The notes beneath the pieces are model-generated. The model had not been told where the DNA came from. It saw nothing but the letters and a program-made list of their open reading frames with translations, and searched no databases. From assembly GCF_900115675.1 (NCBI RefSeq), contig NZ_FOXI01000002.1, positions 1-64,000 of the forward strand: a stretch of 64,000 nucleotides of DNA. The letters are read 5' to 3'. The position numbers and the translations under genes are program-made. Positions 8,479-16,739 of the stretch are shown in pieces. The first letter of the stretch is position 1, and every line of letters begins with the position of its first letter. The stretch is from Halolamina pelagica (lineage in GTDB: Archaea; Halobacteriota; Halobacteria; Halobacteriales; Haloferacaceae).

Positions 8479-9591
8479 CTACTTCCGGACGATGATGCGG
8501 AGCTCGTCCTCGTCCTCGAGTTCGTGCTGGAGCCCGACCTGCTGGTCGTCGTGTTTGGCTGAATCACCGCGCACGCGGGCGAACCGGAATCGGTTCAGGA
8601 ACTCGTCGCCGCCGATGTCCAGGCAGGCGTCCTCGACGGTGGAACCCGGCGGCAGCACCAGGGGTTCCTCGTAGTCGACGCCCCGGCCGGGTTTGTCCAT
8701 GTAGACCCGGATCAGGCCCAACTCCTCCCAGATCTCCTCTTTGAGTCCCTCCAGGCCCCGCTCCTCCTCGGCGGAGATGAAGATGGCCTCCTCGGGGTCG
8801 ATGTCGTGCTCCCGGAGGTTCTCCTCGACGGTGGGGAGGTAGTCGGCGTCGATCAGGTCGGCCTTGTTGACCGTGACGATCGAGGGGAGGTAGACGCGGT
8901 TGTCCATGATCGCGTCGATGAGTTCGTCGATCGAGGGGTCGCCGCGGACGGTCACCTCGGCGTTGACGTAGCCGTGCTCGCGGAGCACGTCCTTGATCGT
9001 CTCCTCGTCCATGGAGACCGAGTCGCTGGTGGTGACCTGCAGCCCGCCGGTGTGGGATTTCGTGATCGAGATGCTCGCGGGCTCGGTGTCGAGCCGGATC
9101 TTGTTCTGGTAGAGCTCGTGGCGGAGGCGTTCGTACTGGTCGATCTCAAACACCGAGAGCATGAACACCACGAGGTCGGCGGTCCGGACGACCGAGAGCA
9201 CCTCCTGGCCGCCACCGCGGCCGCTGGCGGCGCCCTCGATCAGCCCCGGGACGTCGAGGATCTGGATGTTCGCGCCGCGGTGTTTGAGCATCCCGGGGTT
9301 CACGTCGAGCGTGGTGAACTCGTACTCGCCGGTCTCCGATTCGGCGTTGGTGAGCGCGTTGATCAGCGTCGACTTGCCGACGCTGGGGAAGCCGACGAGG
9401 GCGACGGTGGCGTCGCCGGTCTTCTCGACGGCGTAGCCGTGGCCGCCGCCGGAGGAGGACTGGTTCTCCAGCTTCTCCTTTTTCTCCGCGAGCTTCGCCT
9501 TCAGACGCCCGATATGTGCCTCCGTGGACTTGTTGTAGGGCGTCTCGGCGATCTCCTCGCGGAGCTCCTCTATCTCCTCCTCGAGTCCCAT
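8479..9591 (-). CDS. drg: DRG-type GTP-binding protein
   Basis: An Obg-superfamily GTPase of the Rbg/DRG branch, thought to act on ribosomes and translation. From the ATG at 9591 the protein has a charged helical N-terminus (GLEEEIEELREEIAETPYNKST), the G1 loop GFPSVGKST, G3 DVPGLIEGA, and G4 NKAD, and an archaeal/eukaryal helical insertion between G3 and G4. A C-terminal TGS domain begins near IRVYMDKPGRG and ends at ELRIIVRK. Length, 370 residues, is typical. The longer in-frame start at 9645 adds an 18-residue tail not seen in the family and is rejected. Confidence 0.94.
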   Translation of the reverse strand: MGLEEEIEELREEIAETPYNKSTEAHIGRLKAKLAEKKEKLENQSSSGGGHGYAVEKTGDATVALVGFPSVGKSTLINALTNAESETGEYEFTTLDVNPGMLKHRGANIQILDVPGLIEGAASGRGGGQEVLSVVRTADLVVFMLSVFEIDQYERLRHELYQNKIRLDTEPASISITKSHTGGLQVTTSDSVSMDEETIKDVLREHGYVNAEVTVRGDPSIDELIDAIMDNRVYLPSIVTVNKADLIDADYLPTVEENLREHDIDPEEAIFISAEEERGLEGLKEEIWEELGLIRVYMDKPGRGVDYEEPLVLPPGSTVEDACLDIGGDEFLNRFRFARVRGDSAKHDDQQVGLQHELEDEDELRIIVRK

Positions 9592-9634
9592 CGGGCGAAA
9601 ATCCGCCGTCGGCGTCGTTAAACCTGTTCCTTCC

Positions 9635-9739
9635 GAGCCAGTCACGGCGAGTGACCTGTGGCGACCGCCGTGTCGCCACCACAGAACTTGAGGCCGTGAC
9701 TGTGCAGAGCCAACTACGGCGCGTGACCTGTGGCGACCG
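9635..9739. repeat. pair of imperfect direct repeats in the intergenic region
   Basis: Two copies of about 33 bases lie at 9635-9667 and 9707-9739, offset by 72 bases. Both end in GTGACCTGTGGCGACCG. The first copy also contains GTCAC-GGCGA-GTGAC, a 5-base inverted repeat, and is followed by GGCGAC...GTCGCC, another hairpin. The pair lies between the divergent DRG GTPase and VOC genes, just behind the GTPase start. No CRISPR architecture is present because there are only two units. Confidence 0.5.
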
Positions 9740-9862
9740 TCATGACAGGACTCACGCCGGGGGTGTACTGTGCCACCCCGGTACGTCCGTCGGCGTCGAC
9801 TCGGGGCACGGGATCACCGTCTTCGGTAGCCTTTTCGCTCCGTCGACCCCAGATACTCGCGT

Positions 9863-10615
9863 ATGAGCCACACGCTGGATCACGTGATGATGCGGGTCGA
9901 GGACCTGGACGAGTCGCTGGAGTGGTACACGACCCACCTCGACTACGAGGAGAAGGGTCGCTGGGAGGCGGACACCTTCACCAACGTCTTCCTCGGGCCC
10001 GAGGACGTTCACGACGACGGCGCGCTGCTGGAGCTCACCTACAACCACGACGGGCGCTCCTACGAGCTGGGCGACGCCTGGGGCCACATCGCCGTCCGCG
10101 TCGAGGACGTGAACGAGGCCTACTACGAGCTGATGGACGAGGGCGTCGAGGACTACCGCCGCCCCGAGGACAACCCCGGCTACGCGTTCGTCACGGACCC
10201 CGACGGCCACGAGATCGAGATCGTCGAGCGCGACCACGGCGCCCGCTGGAGCATCGACCACACGATGATCCGCGTCGAGGACGCCGACGCCTCGCTCGGC
10301 TGGTGGACCCGGAAGATGGGCTACGAGACGACCGGGCGCTGGGAGGCCGACACGTTCGCGAACTACTTCCTCGCCCCCGAGGACGCCGCCGAGGAGGCGA
10401 TGTCCGTCGAGCTCACGTACAACTACGACGGGCGCACGTACGACCTCGGCGACGCCTGGGGGCACCTGGCAGTCGAGTGCGAGGACCTGGAGGAGTTCTG
10501 GGGGACGCTGATGACTCGCGAGGCCGAGGACTACCGCGATCCGGAGTCGTGTGACTACAACTACGCCTTCACGAAGACGTTCGACGGCCACGAAGTCGAA
10601 GTCGTGACGGAGTAA
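9863..10615 (+). CDS. two-domain VOC (glyoxalase-like) metalloprotein
   Basis: Two vicinal-oxygen-chelate domains are in tandem, each beginning with a HTM/HVM segment: MSHTLDHVMMRVEDLDESLEWY at the N-terminus and IDHTMIRVEDADASLGWW near residue 132. Each domain ends in a DPDGHEIEIVE / FDGHEVEVVTE strand carrying the usual metal-ligand glutamate. The pattern, including ELTYNHDGRSYELGDAWGHIA, matches lactoylglutathione-lyase-like proteins, although haloarchaea use other thiols, so the true substrate is unclear. A decayed copy of its last 57 codons lies 690 bases downstream, past a toxin/antitoxin pair. Confidence 0.85.
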   Translation: MSHTLDHVMMRVEDLDESLEWYTTHLDYEEKGRWEADTFTNVFLGPEDVHDDGALLELTYNHDGRSYELGDAWGHIAVRVEDVNEAYYELMDEGVEDYRRPEDNPGYAFVTDPDGHEIEIVERDHGARWSIDHTMIRVEDADASLGWWTRKMGYETTGRWEADTFANYFLAPEDAAEEAMSVELTYNYDGRTYDLGDAWGHLAVECEDLEEFWGTLMTREAEDYRDPESCDYNYAFTKTFDGHEVEVVTE

Positions 10616-10639
10616 GCGAGCCCCAGCGTTCTCTCGCGA

Positions 10640-10891
10640 CTATCGGTCGTAGACGCTATCGCGTTTGCCGATACGGCGAACGCGCAGTACGCCCGCTTCC
10701 TTGTCCCAGTCGATGATGACGCGGTAGTCGCCGACCCGGAGTCGATACAGGGTCGACCCGGAGAGGCGCTTCAAGTAGTGGTCCGGAAAATCGGTAATCG
10801 AGTGGAGCTTCTCCGTGATGCCTTCGCGTACGTCCGGTTCAGCGTCGGCCAGCCAGTCCGCGGCTTGCTCCGAAATCCGCACCTCCGTCAT
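10640..10891 (-). CDS. RelE/ParE-family toxin
   Basis: An 83-residue basic-acidic mixed protein of the RelE/StbE superfamily: MTEVRISEQAADWLADAEPD at the N-terminus, then LYRLRVGDYRVIIDWD, the core strand of the family, and a C-terminal arginine-rich IGKRDSVYDR. RelE proteins cleave mRNA at the ribosome; the family-typical basic residues needed for that are present in the C-terminal half, but activity is inferred. Its ATGA start overlaps the stop of the preceding antitoxin gene by 4 bases, a normal toxin/antitoxin coupling with the antitoxin translated first. Confidence 0.85.
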   Translation of the reverse strand: MTEVRISEQAADWLADAEPDVREGITEKLHSITDFPDHYLKRLSGSTLYRLRVGDYRVIIDWDKEAGVLRVRRIGKRDSVYDR

Positions 10892-11229
10892 TCGTGGAGT
10901 CGATCATCCAGTTCGTCCATCGAGAGGTACTCGTCCTCGTCGGCAGTCGCGTCCAGTTCGTCAGCGAGCTCCGGGTCGAGTTCCGGGGCGACCTCGGCCC
11001 ACCAGACCACGCGGTTGCCGAAGTCCTTCTTGCCTAAGTCCCCGTCACGGTGCATCTTCTCGAGTCGATCGTGGAGTGCCCGTCGTCCAATGGGCAGTTC
11101 CTCGGCAACCTCCGCGGTGGTAAGTGGCTCCTCGTCGGCGAGGCGGTCGAAGACCAGCAGGATATCCTGCCGGCTGGCGGACTCGCTGAACTCACCGCCG
11201 CCTTCACGAGCGAAATCGTCGCTGGACAT
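10888..11229 (-). CDS. winged-helix antitoxin-like protein partnered with the RelE toxin
   Basis: From ATG 11229 (or 11259 for a 123-residue form) this gives about 113 residues. A helix-turn-helix spans about residues 25-75 (QDILLVFDRLADEEPLTTAEVAEELPIGRRALHDRLEKMHRDGDLGKK), and the C-terminus is very acidic and helical (ELADELDATADEDEYLSMDELDDRL), as expected of a region that wraps a basic toxin. Its position directly upstream of and overlapping the RelE-like toxin supports an antitoxin and operon autorepressor role. It is not a classic RelB/Phd sequence, so the class is uncertain. Confidence 0.7.
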   Translation of the reverse strand: MSSDDFAREGGGEFSESASRQDILLVFDRLADEEPLTTAEVAEELPIGRRALHDRLEKMHRDGDLGKKDFGNRVVWWAEVAPELDPELADELDATADEDEYLSMDELDDRLHE

Positions 11230-11301
11230 GCTGCCGACTACGCTTTCGAGATACTTCACGGTTTCCTACGTAGGAGGGCCGTGTCTTCTCGGTAGTTCTC
11301 A

Positions 11302-11475
11302 CACTACCTCGGCGACGCCTTGGGCTACCTCACGGTATGGTGTAACAACCTCGAGAAGTTCTGGGGGACGCTGATGACCCGGGAGGCCGAGGACTACCGC
11401 GATCCCGAGTCGTGTGACTTCAACTACGCGTTCACGAAGCCCTTCGACGGCCACGAAGTCGAAGTCGTGACGGAG
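11302..11475 (+). pseudogene. 3' remnant of a second VOC gene
   Basis: The frame reads YLGDALGYLTV ... NNLEKFWGTLMTREAEDY ... EVEVVTE and matches the last about 57 residues of the VOC gene ending at 10615, with many synonymous changes plus several substitutions (for example WGHLAVE to LGYLTVW). There is no start and the stop has been lost (TAC where the intact gene has TAA). It appears to be the surviving end of a diverged tandem paralog rather than a fresh duplication. Confidence 0.75.
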
Positions 11476-11689
11476 TACCGCCGGCACTCGTTCTTTCTCC
11501 TTGGCTCTTCGCACGTGAGCGCGCGGGCGATCGCTCAATCGGCGTCGACGACGGGCTCACCGCACGCCACGGATAAAGGAGGGGTGGACCGGCAGAAAGT
11601 ACTTAAGCGGGGTGTCCGGGTAGGACCGCTCTCGCGGCCGTTCCCGGGGTTGTGACGGTGTAACACGCCACTCGGGTACCCACAAGACA

Positions 11690-11696
11690 TTTATAA
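11690..11696 (+). promoter_or_regulatory. probable TATA box of the S-layer gene
   Basis: TTTATAA, preceded by CACAAGACA, is the best archaeal TATA element in the 330-base gap before the S-layer start at 11809. Transcription would begin about 25 bases downstream, leaving a 5' leader of roughly 90 bases. Long leaders are known for haloarchaeal S-layer mRNAs. A second, weaker AT-rich site lies at about 11595-11605. The rest of 11476-11689 shows no gene that can be supported. Confidence 0.55.
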
Positions 11697-11808
11697 CCAG
11701 CTGTGCTTGTTTCCGATACCCCTACCCATGGTGGCAACAGCGAGTATCGCCGTTCGGTTCGGCGTGGAAGTTGGCGCCGCCGACTGCAGTGCAGAACCCT
11801 AACACACA

Positions 11809-14631
11809 ATGACAGACAACTCAGACAAGATCCGCAGCATCGTTCTGGCTGCGCTGATGGTGTTCAGCGTCTTCGCTGGCACTGTTGCGTTCGCCGGAAC
11901 TGCTGCTGCGGCTGGTAACGGTTCGTTCGCCACTCCGGATAGTTCGGAGCAAGGCGCTGACACGAACCTTGAGGCATCGTTCACCGTCGATTCTGACGAC
12001 GTAGATAACAACGACCACCAAGAGTTCCGGATCACATTCTCCGGAGCAAGCAACTTCGACAACGGATTCGCGTCCGACATCGGTTCGGGGGACGTGACTG
12101 TGTCTTCCACCGGTGCTTCGCTTGACGGGAAGAACGTCAATTCCGTTGAGGTAAGTAACGAAGGAGCGACGCTCGACGTCACTCTGGATTCCTCGGCCAC
12201 GCTTGACGAGGGTGACACGATCACCATCACGGTCGAGAACTCGCAGTTCCAGAACCCGAGTGATGACGCCACGTATACGGGTCATATCGTCGTCTCCCCG
12301 CAGTCTTCGTACACTGGAGATTCGGCCAGTGCCGATCTTGAGGTGACGGAGGCAACATCCGGTGGTGCCGGTACGCCGTCGGATGTGTCCGCTAACAGCG
12401 CAGTTCACTTTGACAACGATACGTCCGATAGTGTAACGCCTGTCATCGAGATCGCGTTCGAGAGCTACGTTGACCTCTCCGGTGGACAGGACTTCGTAGT
12501 CAACTTCGCGGATGGTACGACTGAGAACGTCACCGAGACTGATTACGAACAGACAGATGACGGCCGAGTCGTTCTAACGGTCGACGAACTCAACAGCTCC
12601 ACTGAGAGCGTTACGGTTCCCCACGAGGCGGTTGGGACCGATAGCGATGTCGACGTTGATGTCACCTACGCACCGGTGACTGTCGACGCCTCGAACAAGA
12701 ATTCGGACGTGAGTAACACGTCGGCCTACATTGGATCGAACGTCGTCGTTCGTTCCGATAAGGTGGACAAGTCCTTCGACTTCAGCGGTAATGTATACTC
12801 CCCGACGCGTGGAACTGGGGACCACAGCAAGGTCTTCGTGATTGACACGGACGACTTTAGCGAAGGGCTCATTGAGGTTGACACCCAGGATGACGGCGAC
12901 GTTAACGCCAAGATCTCCATGGAAACCCTGGGTCTTTCCGTCTCGGCTGACGACGTCAAAAGCGACACGGACGTCACCGGGACCGTTGAGGCTGACGACA
13001 TCAACCGACCGATCGACGTCGCGCTGGTCGACAGTGACGACGATGTCGTCGACAGCACCCAGGTGAACCTTGGTTCGAGCGGTAACGCCGACTTCACCCT
13101 GGCCAACCAGAGTGCCGGCAACTACACGGTTGTCGCAACGGACGTGAACACCGGCGTCGAGGCGACGACCGACGTTAACGTCACTGCGGCCGCCGAGGGC
13201 GCAGTCACGTTCACTAACGACACCTACGTCGTCCCGCAGGGTGGCATCGCGAACATCACCCTTGACGTCGTGGGTACGACCGAGGGTTCGCTCGTTATCG
13301 GGCAGAACCAGAACTCGGGCTACCAGGCTAACGTGACCTTCGTCGACGAGGACGAGGACGGCGAAGTCACTATCCAGTTCAACAGCTACGAGGCTGGTAA
13401 CCAGAACGCCGAAGTCGTCAACGCTGCAGGCGAAGACACGGCGACGCTGCACACCCACACTGACCTCGGTTCCAACGATCTGCTCGCTGAGGGTGGCTAC
13501 GACCTTGCCGCCGTCGCGGGTCATGAGAGCAACGGTACCAAGGTCTTCAACAGTGGCGAATCTGACTTCAGCTCGCTCGGCATCAACCCCCGCTCGACTG
13601 ACGAGATGGTCCTCTGGACCGCTCCCAGCTCGGCGGACGCTGACGAGCTGCTGACCAGTGTCACCGAAGACTCCACCATCGCTAGTGGGGACTGGGTCGT
13701 CCATCAGGTCTCCGCGACGGGTCTTGATGGTCTCGTTGACTCGGAGGGTGGCCTCTCGGATGCGCTCGACAATGGTGTGAACGTCACGGTTGAGCAGACC
13801 GAGGAGACCACGCGACAGAACCGTCAGCCCAAGACGCTCGACGTCACTGAGGCGACGGAAGACGGCGACCTCAAGTTGATCGCCGACGCGGAGAACGACT
13901 CCTACTACATCGCGCTGGACACGTCCACGGACGCATTCGAGCGAGTGGACAGTAGTGATACCGTCACGGCAGACGGTCTCTCTGCCAGCACCGATGAGGA
14001 GTTCATCTCGACCTTCACTGTCTACGACGAGAAGCTCGTCGGAGGCACGAGTGATTCGGACCACGAGTCCGTGAACGCGACCTTCGAGGTCGTCGCGGGG
14101 ACGGCTTCCCTCGACGAGACCCCGGTGAACGTGACGGCTGAGACGAACCAGACGATCTCTGGTACGTCCACGCTCGCGCCGGGCACCGAGATTCAGGTGA
14201 CCGTCCAGAGCACGGACGACACCTCGCCGCGGTTCTACAACAACCCGACCGCGACGGTCCAGGACGACGGTACCTGGAACATCACCATGGACTTCGACGA
14301 GCAGTCCACCGGTGACACCTTCAGCGTGAGTGCAGGCAGCTACTTCGACGCTGACGGTAACGTCGTCGAGAGCACGACCGAGGCGACGCCGACGGCGACG
14401 CCCGAACCGGACACGGAGACGGCGACGCCCGAACCGGACACGGAGACGGCGACGCCCGAACCGGACACGGAGACGGCGACGCCCGAACCGGACACGGAGA
14501 CGGCGACGCCCGAACCGGACACGGAGACGCCCGAGGACGACACCACCACGACGACGACGCCCGGCTTCGGCGTCGCTGTCGCGCTGGTCGCACTCCTCGC
14601 CGCGGCGCTGCTGGCCGGTCGCCGAGAGTAA
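11809..14631 (+). CDS. S-layer glycoprotein (PGF-CTERM)
   Basis: The main cell-surface lattice protein. The 940-residue product has the typical haloarchaeal surface-protein signal peptide (KIRSIVLAALMVFSVFAGTVAFAGTAAAA), a very acidic ectodomain rich in D, T, S and V with many N-x-S/T sequons, a Thr/Pro/Glu linker of five identical 9-residue repeats (near 863-907), and a C-terminal PGFGVAVALVALLAAALLAGRRE, the PGF motif, helix and basic end recognised by archaeosortase A. Maturation should replace the C-terminal helix with a lipid anchor. The next gene downstream encodes that archaeosortase. Codon use in the first third is less GC-biased than in neighbours. Strong expression is expected from the promoter and abundance of the family. 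Confidence 0.95.
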   Translation: MTDNSDKIRSIVLAALMVFSVFAGTVAFAGTAAAAGNGSFATPDSSEQGADTNLEASFTVDSDDVDNNDHQEFRITFSGASNFDNGFASDIGSGDVTVSSTGASLDGKNVNSVEVSNEGATLDVTLDSSATLDEGDTITITVENSQFQNPSDDATYTGHIVVSPQSSYTGDSASADLEVTEATSGGAGTPSDVSANSAVHFDNDTSDSVTPVIEIAFESYVDLSGGQDFVVNFADGTTENVTETDYEQTDDGRVVLTVDELNSSTESVTVPHEAVGTDSDVDVDVTYAPVTVDASNKNSDVSNTSAYIGSNVVVRSDKVDKSFDFSGNVYSPTRGTGDHSKVFVIDTDDFSEGLIEVDTQDDGDVNAKISMETLGLSVSADDVKSDTDVTGTVEADDINRPIDVALVDSDDDVVDSTQVNLGSSGNADFTLANQSAGNYTVVATDVNTGVEATTDVNVTAAAEGAVTFTNDTYVVPQGGIANITLDVVGTTEGSLVIGQNQNSGYQANVTFVDEDEDGEVTIQFNSYEAGNQNAEVVNAAGEDTATLHTHTDLGSNDLLAEGGYDLAAVAGHESNGTKVFNSGESDFSSLGINPRSTDEMVLWTAPSSADADELLTSVTEDSTIASGDWVVHQVSATGLDGLVDSEGGLSDALDNGVNVTVEQTEETTRQNRQPKTLDVTEATEDGDLKLIADAENDSYYIALDTSTDAFERVDSSDTVTADGLSASTDEEFISTFTVYDEKLVGGTSDSDHESVNATFEVVAGTASLDETPVNVTAETNQTISGTSTLAPGTEIQVTVQSTDDTSPRFYNNPTATVQDDGTWNITMDFDEQSTGDTFSVSAGSYFDADGNVVESTTEATPTATPEPDTETATPEPDTETATPEPDTETATPEPDTETATPEPDTETPEDDTTTTTTPGFGVAVALVALLAAALLAGRRE
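14395..14529 (+). repeat. five tandem 27-bp repeats encoding ATPEPDTET
   Basis: Five identical in-frame 27-base units encode a threonine/proline/glutamate spacer just before the PGF-CTERM motif of the S-layer protein. Such stalks are normally O-glycosylated and lift the lattice from the membrane. Identical codons in all units suggest recent expansion by slippage or recombination, so copy number may vary between strains. Confidence 0.9.
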
Positions 14632-14781
14632 CTGACTCTCGCGACTCCCAGTAACTAACTACCGGCTTCGCGCCGGTCCTCCGGTTTCACTTCTTTCGAA
14701 CGCTACACCGAGCAGCGACGGCTGTCCGCCGGCGATACCCACAACGGTAAGGGATTTACCCGCGGACCGTCTCGCTCCAGT

Positions 14782-15828
14782 ATGGCCGGTATCGCAGACG
14801 CTGTCCCGCCGTGGCTGCTGGACGTGACAGACGTCCTCGCGTGGGTCGTCATCGGCGCGTTCGCCCTCGGCGCGGTGCTCGAGATCACCGCCCGCCGCCG
14901 GAACGACGCGGCCGATGGGTCGCTCGCGGCCGTCGTCGGCGACGGCCGCCGCCGTCTCGAGCACGCGCGGCGCGTCTCCACCGGCGCGTGGGGGCTGTTC
15001 GGGCTGTTCTGGCTGCTGCTGTTCCCCCACTTCGCGTTCGTCCACAAGAGCTACGTCGAGGGCGTGCTGGCGCTGATCGCGGTGCCCGCCAGCCTCTACG
15101 CGGGCTACCTGCTCTGGCAGGGCCGCGACACGCTGTTCCTGCTCTCCCGTGCGACGGCGATCATGGGGCTGATCTACCTCCCCTTCGAGACGATCCCCGC
15201 CGTCGAGGTGGCGGGGCTGCGGATCCCCGCGCCGCGGCAGGTGCTGATCGAGATCGTCACCACCCAGACGGGCTGGCTGATGGACCTGTTCGGCGCCCAC
15301 CCCGAACTGATCGTGGGCCCGCAGGGCTACCAGAACACCTACGAGTTCGTCGCCAGCGACGGGCAGATCCTCCACTTCTCCGTCGTGCTCGCGTGTACGG
15401 GGCTGGGCAGCATCGCGATCTTCGCGGGGCTCATCGCCGCCGTCCGCGCGCCGCTGCGCCGGAAGCTCCGCGCGCTGAGCGTCGCCGTCCCCATCATTTA
15501 CGGGCTGAACCTCGTCCGTACCACGTTCATCGGGATCGCCTTCGGCGAGCAGCTACTGCATATCTACCCCGACCTGGTGCTGACGATGTTCGGGGGCTCG
15601 GACCCCTACCGCGTCTCGTGGTACGTCTCGGACCGCATCATCAGCCAACTGCTCGCAGTCGTCGCGCTGGTCGGCGTCACCTACCTCGTGGTCCGGGAGC
15701 TCCCGGAGATCCTCACGATCATCGAGGACGTGCTGTACATGGTGACCAACGAGGAGTACGACCTCTCGACCGCGCTGGACCTGCCGCGGAGCCCGGCGGC
15801 GTCGCAGTTCCAGGCCAGCGACGACTGA
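14782..15828 (+). CDS. artA: archaeosortase A
   Basis: An integral membrane transpeptidase-like enzyme that cuts PGF-CTERM proteins and permits their lipid attachment. The 348-residue protein has about eight hydrophobic helices. The catalytic cysteine lies in LACTGLGSIAIFAG (Cys205), followed by an arginine in NLVRTTFIG (Arg246) and another in YVSDRI (Arg285). The spacings 41 and 39 match those of the catalytic C173, R214 and R253 reported for Haloferax ArtA. It follows its presumed main substrate, the S-layer glycoprotein, by 150 bases on the same strand; a second PGF-CTERM protein in the window is BtuF. Confidence 0.93.
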   Translation: MAGIADAVPPWLLDVTDVLAWVVIGAFALGAVLEITARRRNDAADGSLAAVVGDGRRRLEHARRVSTGAWGLFGLFWLLLFPHFAFVHKSYVEGVLALIAVPASLYAGYLLWQGRDTLFLLSRATAIMGLIYLPFETIPAVEVAGLRIPAPRQVLIEIVTTQTGWLMDLFGAHPELIVGPQGYQNTYEFVASDGQILHFSVVLACTGLGSIAIFAGLIAAVRAPLRRKLRALSVAVPIIYGLNLVRTTFIGIAFGEQLLHIYPDLVLTMFGGSDPYRVSWYVSDRIISQLLAVVALVGVTYLVVRELPEILTIIEDVLYMVTNEEYDLSTALDLPRSPAASQFQASDD

Positions 15829-15837
15829 CGAGCGAAC

Positions 15838-16644
15838 TCAGTTCTCGTCCAGTAACGCCGTCGGCGCGCCGGCCAACTCCTCGAGCGCCTCGGCCTCCAG
15901 GTGGTGCGGCGCAGCCGGCACCACGAGCAGGTGCAGGGGCCCGCCGAACTCCCGATCCGCCAGTTCCGAGAGCCGATCGGCCGCCACGACCGGCTCCGGG
16001 CTGCCCGCCCGGGCGACGACGACGCCGAGTTCGTCGGCCCAGTGCTCCGCGAGCAGGCCGGCGGCGTAGTCGCCGGTCATGTAGCGCTCGTCCTCGCCGA
16101 GCCCGGCCGCGTCGGCGGTGGGGTCGTCGACCTTGATGTCGAGGTAGACCAGCGTGTGCAGGTCGCGCTCGCGGTTGGCCTCGATCGTCTCGATCACGCT
16201 GTCGGGCACGTCGCCGCCGCCGTGGGCGCCCGGGAACGGTAGCGTCGTCGCCTTCCCGAACCGGTAGTTCTGCAGGCCCGTCAGCCCCGCGGCGGCCGAC
16301 TGGGCGGAGACGCCGTGGATCACGCGCGTCTCGATCCCGCGTTCGTGAGCGCGCAGGCGCAGATCCACGTGGGTCGTCGAGATCATCGTGTCCCCGGCAG
16401 TGAGGAAGGCAACGTCCTCGTCCTCGGCGGCGTCGAGGATCGGCGCCGGATCGCGCTCGACGCCCGCGCGGTCCCGCACGTCGATCCCGATGTCGTGGAA
16501 CGACTCGAGGGCCTCGACGGTCGTCCCGACGAGGCGGCTGGTGTAGAACTCCGCGAACGCGCGATCGGCCCCAGCGAGCGCCTCCCGCCCCTCGACGGTG
16601 ATCGACCGCTCGTCGTAGAGCCCCAGTCCGATGAACGTGAGCAT
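15838..16644 (-). CDS. dph5: diphthine synthase
   Basis: SAM-dependent methyltransferase that methylates the modified histidine of elongation factor 2 during diphthamide synthesis. From ATG 16644 the 268-residue protein begins MLTFIGLGLYDERSITVEG, the hallmark start of the tetrapyrrole-methylase fold in Dph5, followed by GDTMISTTHVDLRLRAHERGI and VIHGVSAQSAAAGLTGLQNYRFGK (SAM-binding and dimer segments), and LVVPAAPHHLEAEALEELA at the C-terminus. The extra upstream part of the open frame is arginine/proline-rich and not part of the family. Confidence 0.95.
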   Translation of the reverse strand: MLTFIGLGLYDERSITVEGREALAGADRAFAEFYTSRLVGTTVEALESFHDIGIDVRDRAGVERDPAPILDAAEDEDVAFLTAGDTMISTTHVDLRLRAHERGIETRVIHGVSAQSAAAGLTGLQNYRFGKATTLPFPGAHGGGDVPDSVIETIEANRERDLHTLVYLDIKVDDPTADAAGLGEDERYMTGDYAAGLLAEHWADELGVVVARAGSPEPVVAADRLSELADREFGGPLHLLVVPAAPHHLEAEALEELAGAPTALLDEN

Positions 16645-16739
16645 GGGCGGTTCTGGGGGAGCACGACCCAAAGCGGTGTCCATCGACTGCGGGTGACACG
16701 GCGGCAAGGAATACGTACCTCGGGCCGACAGGGGAGTGT

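Noticed and set aside
9635-9739. CRISPR array
   Set aside because: Only two imperfect repeats, no further units and no cas genes nearby.
12574-14064. 496-codon minus-strand frame within the S-layer gene
   Set aside because: It mirrors the real gene codon by codon with no start context or motif; the plus-strand product is a clear S-layer glycoprotein.
14395-14529. CRISPR-like array
   Set aside because: The units are contiguous 27-base coding repeats without spacers, encoding the S-layer linker.
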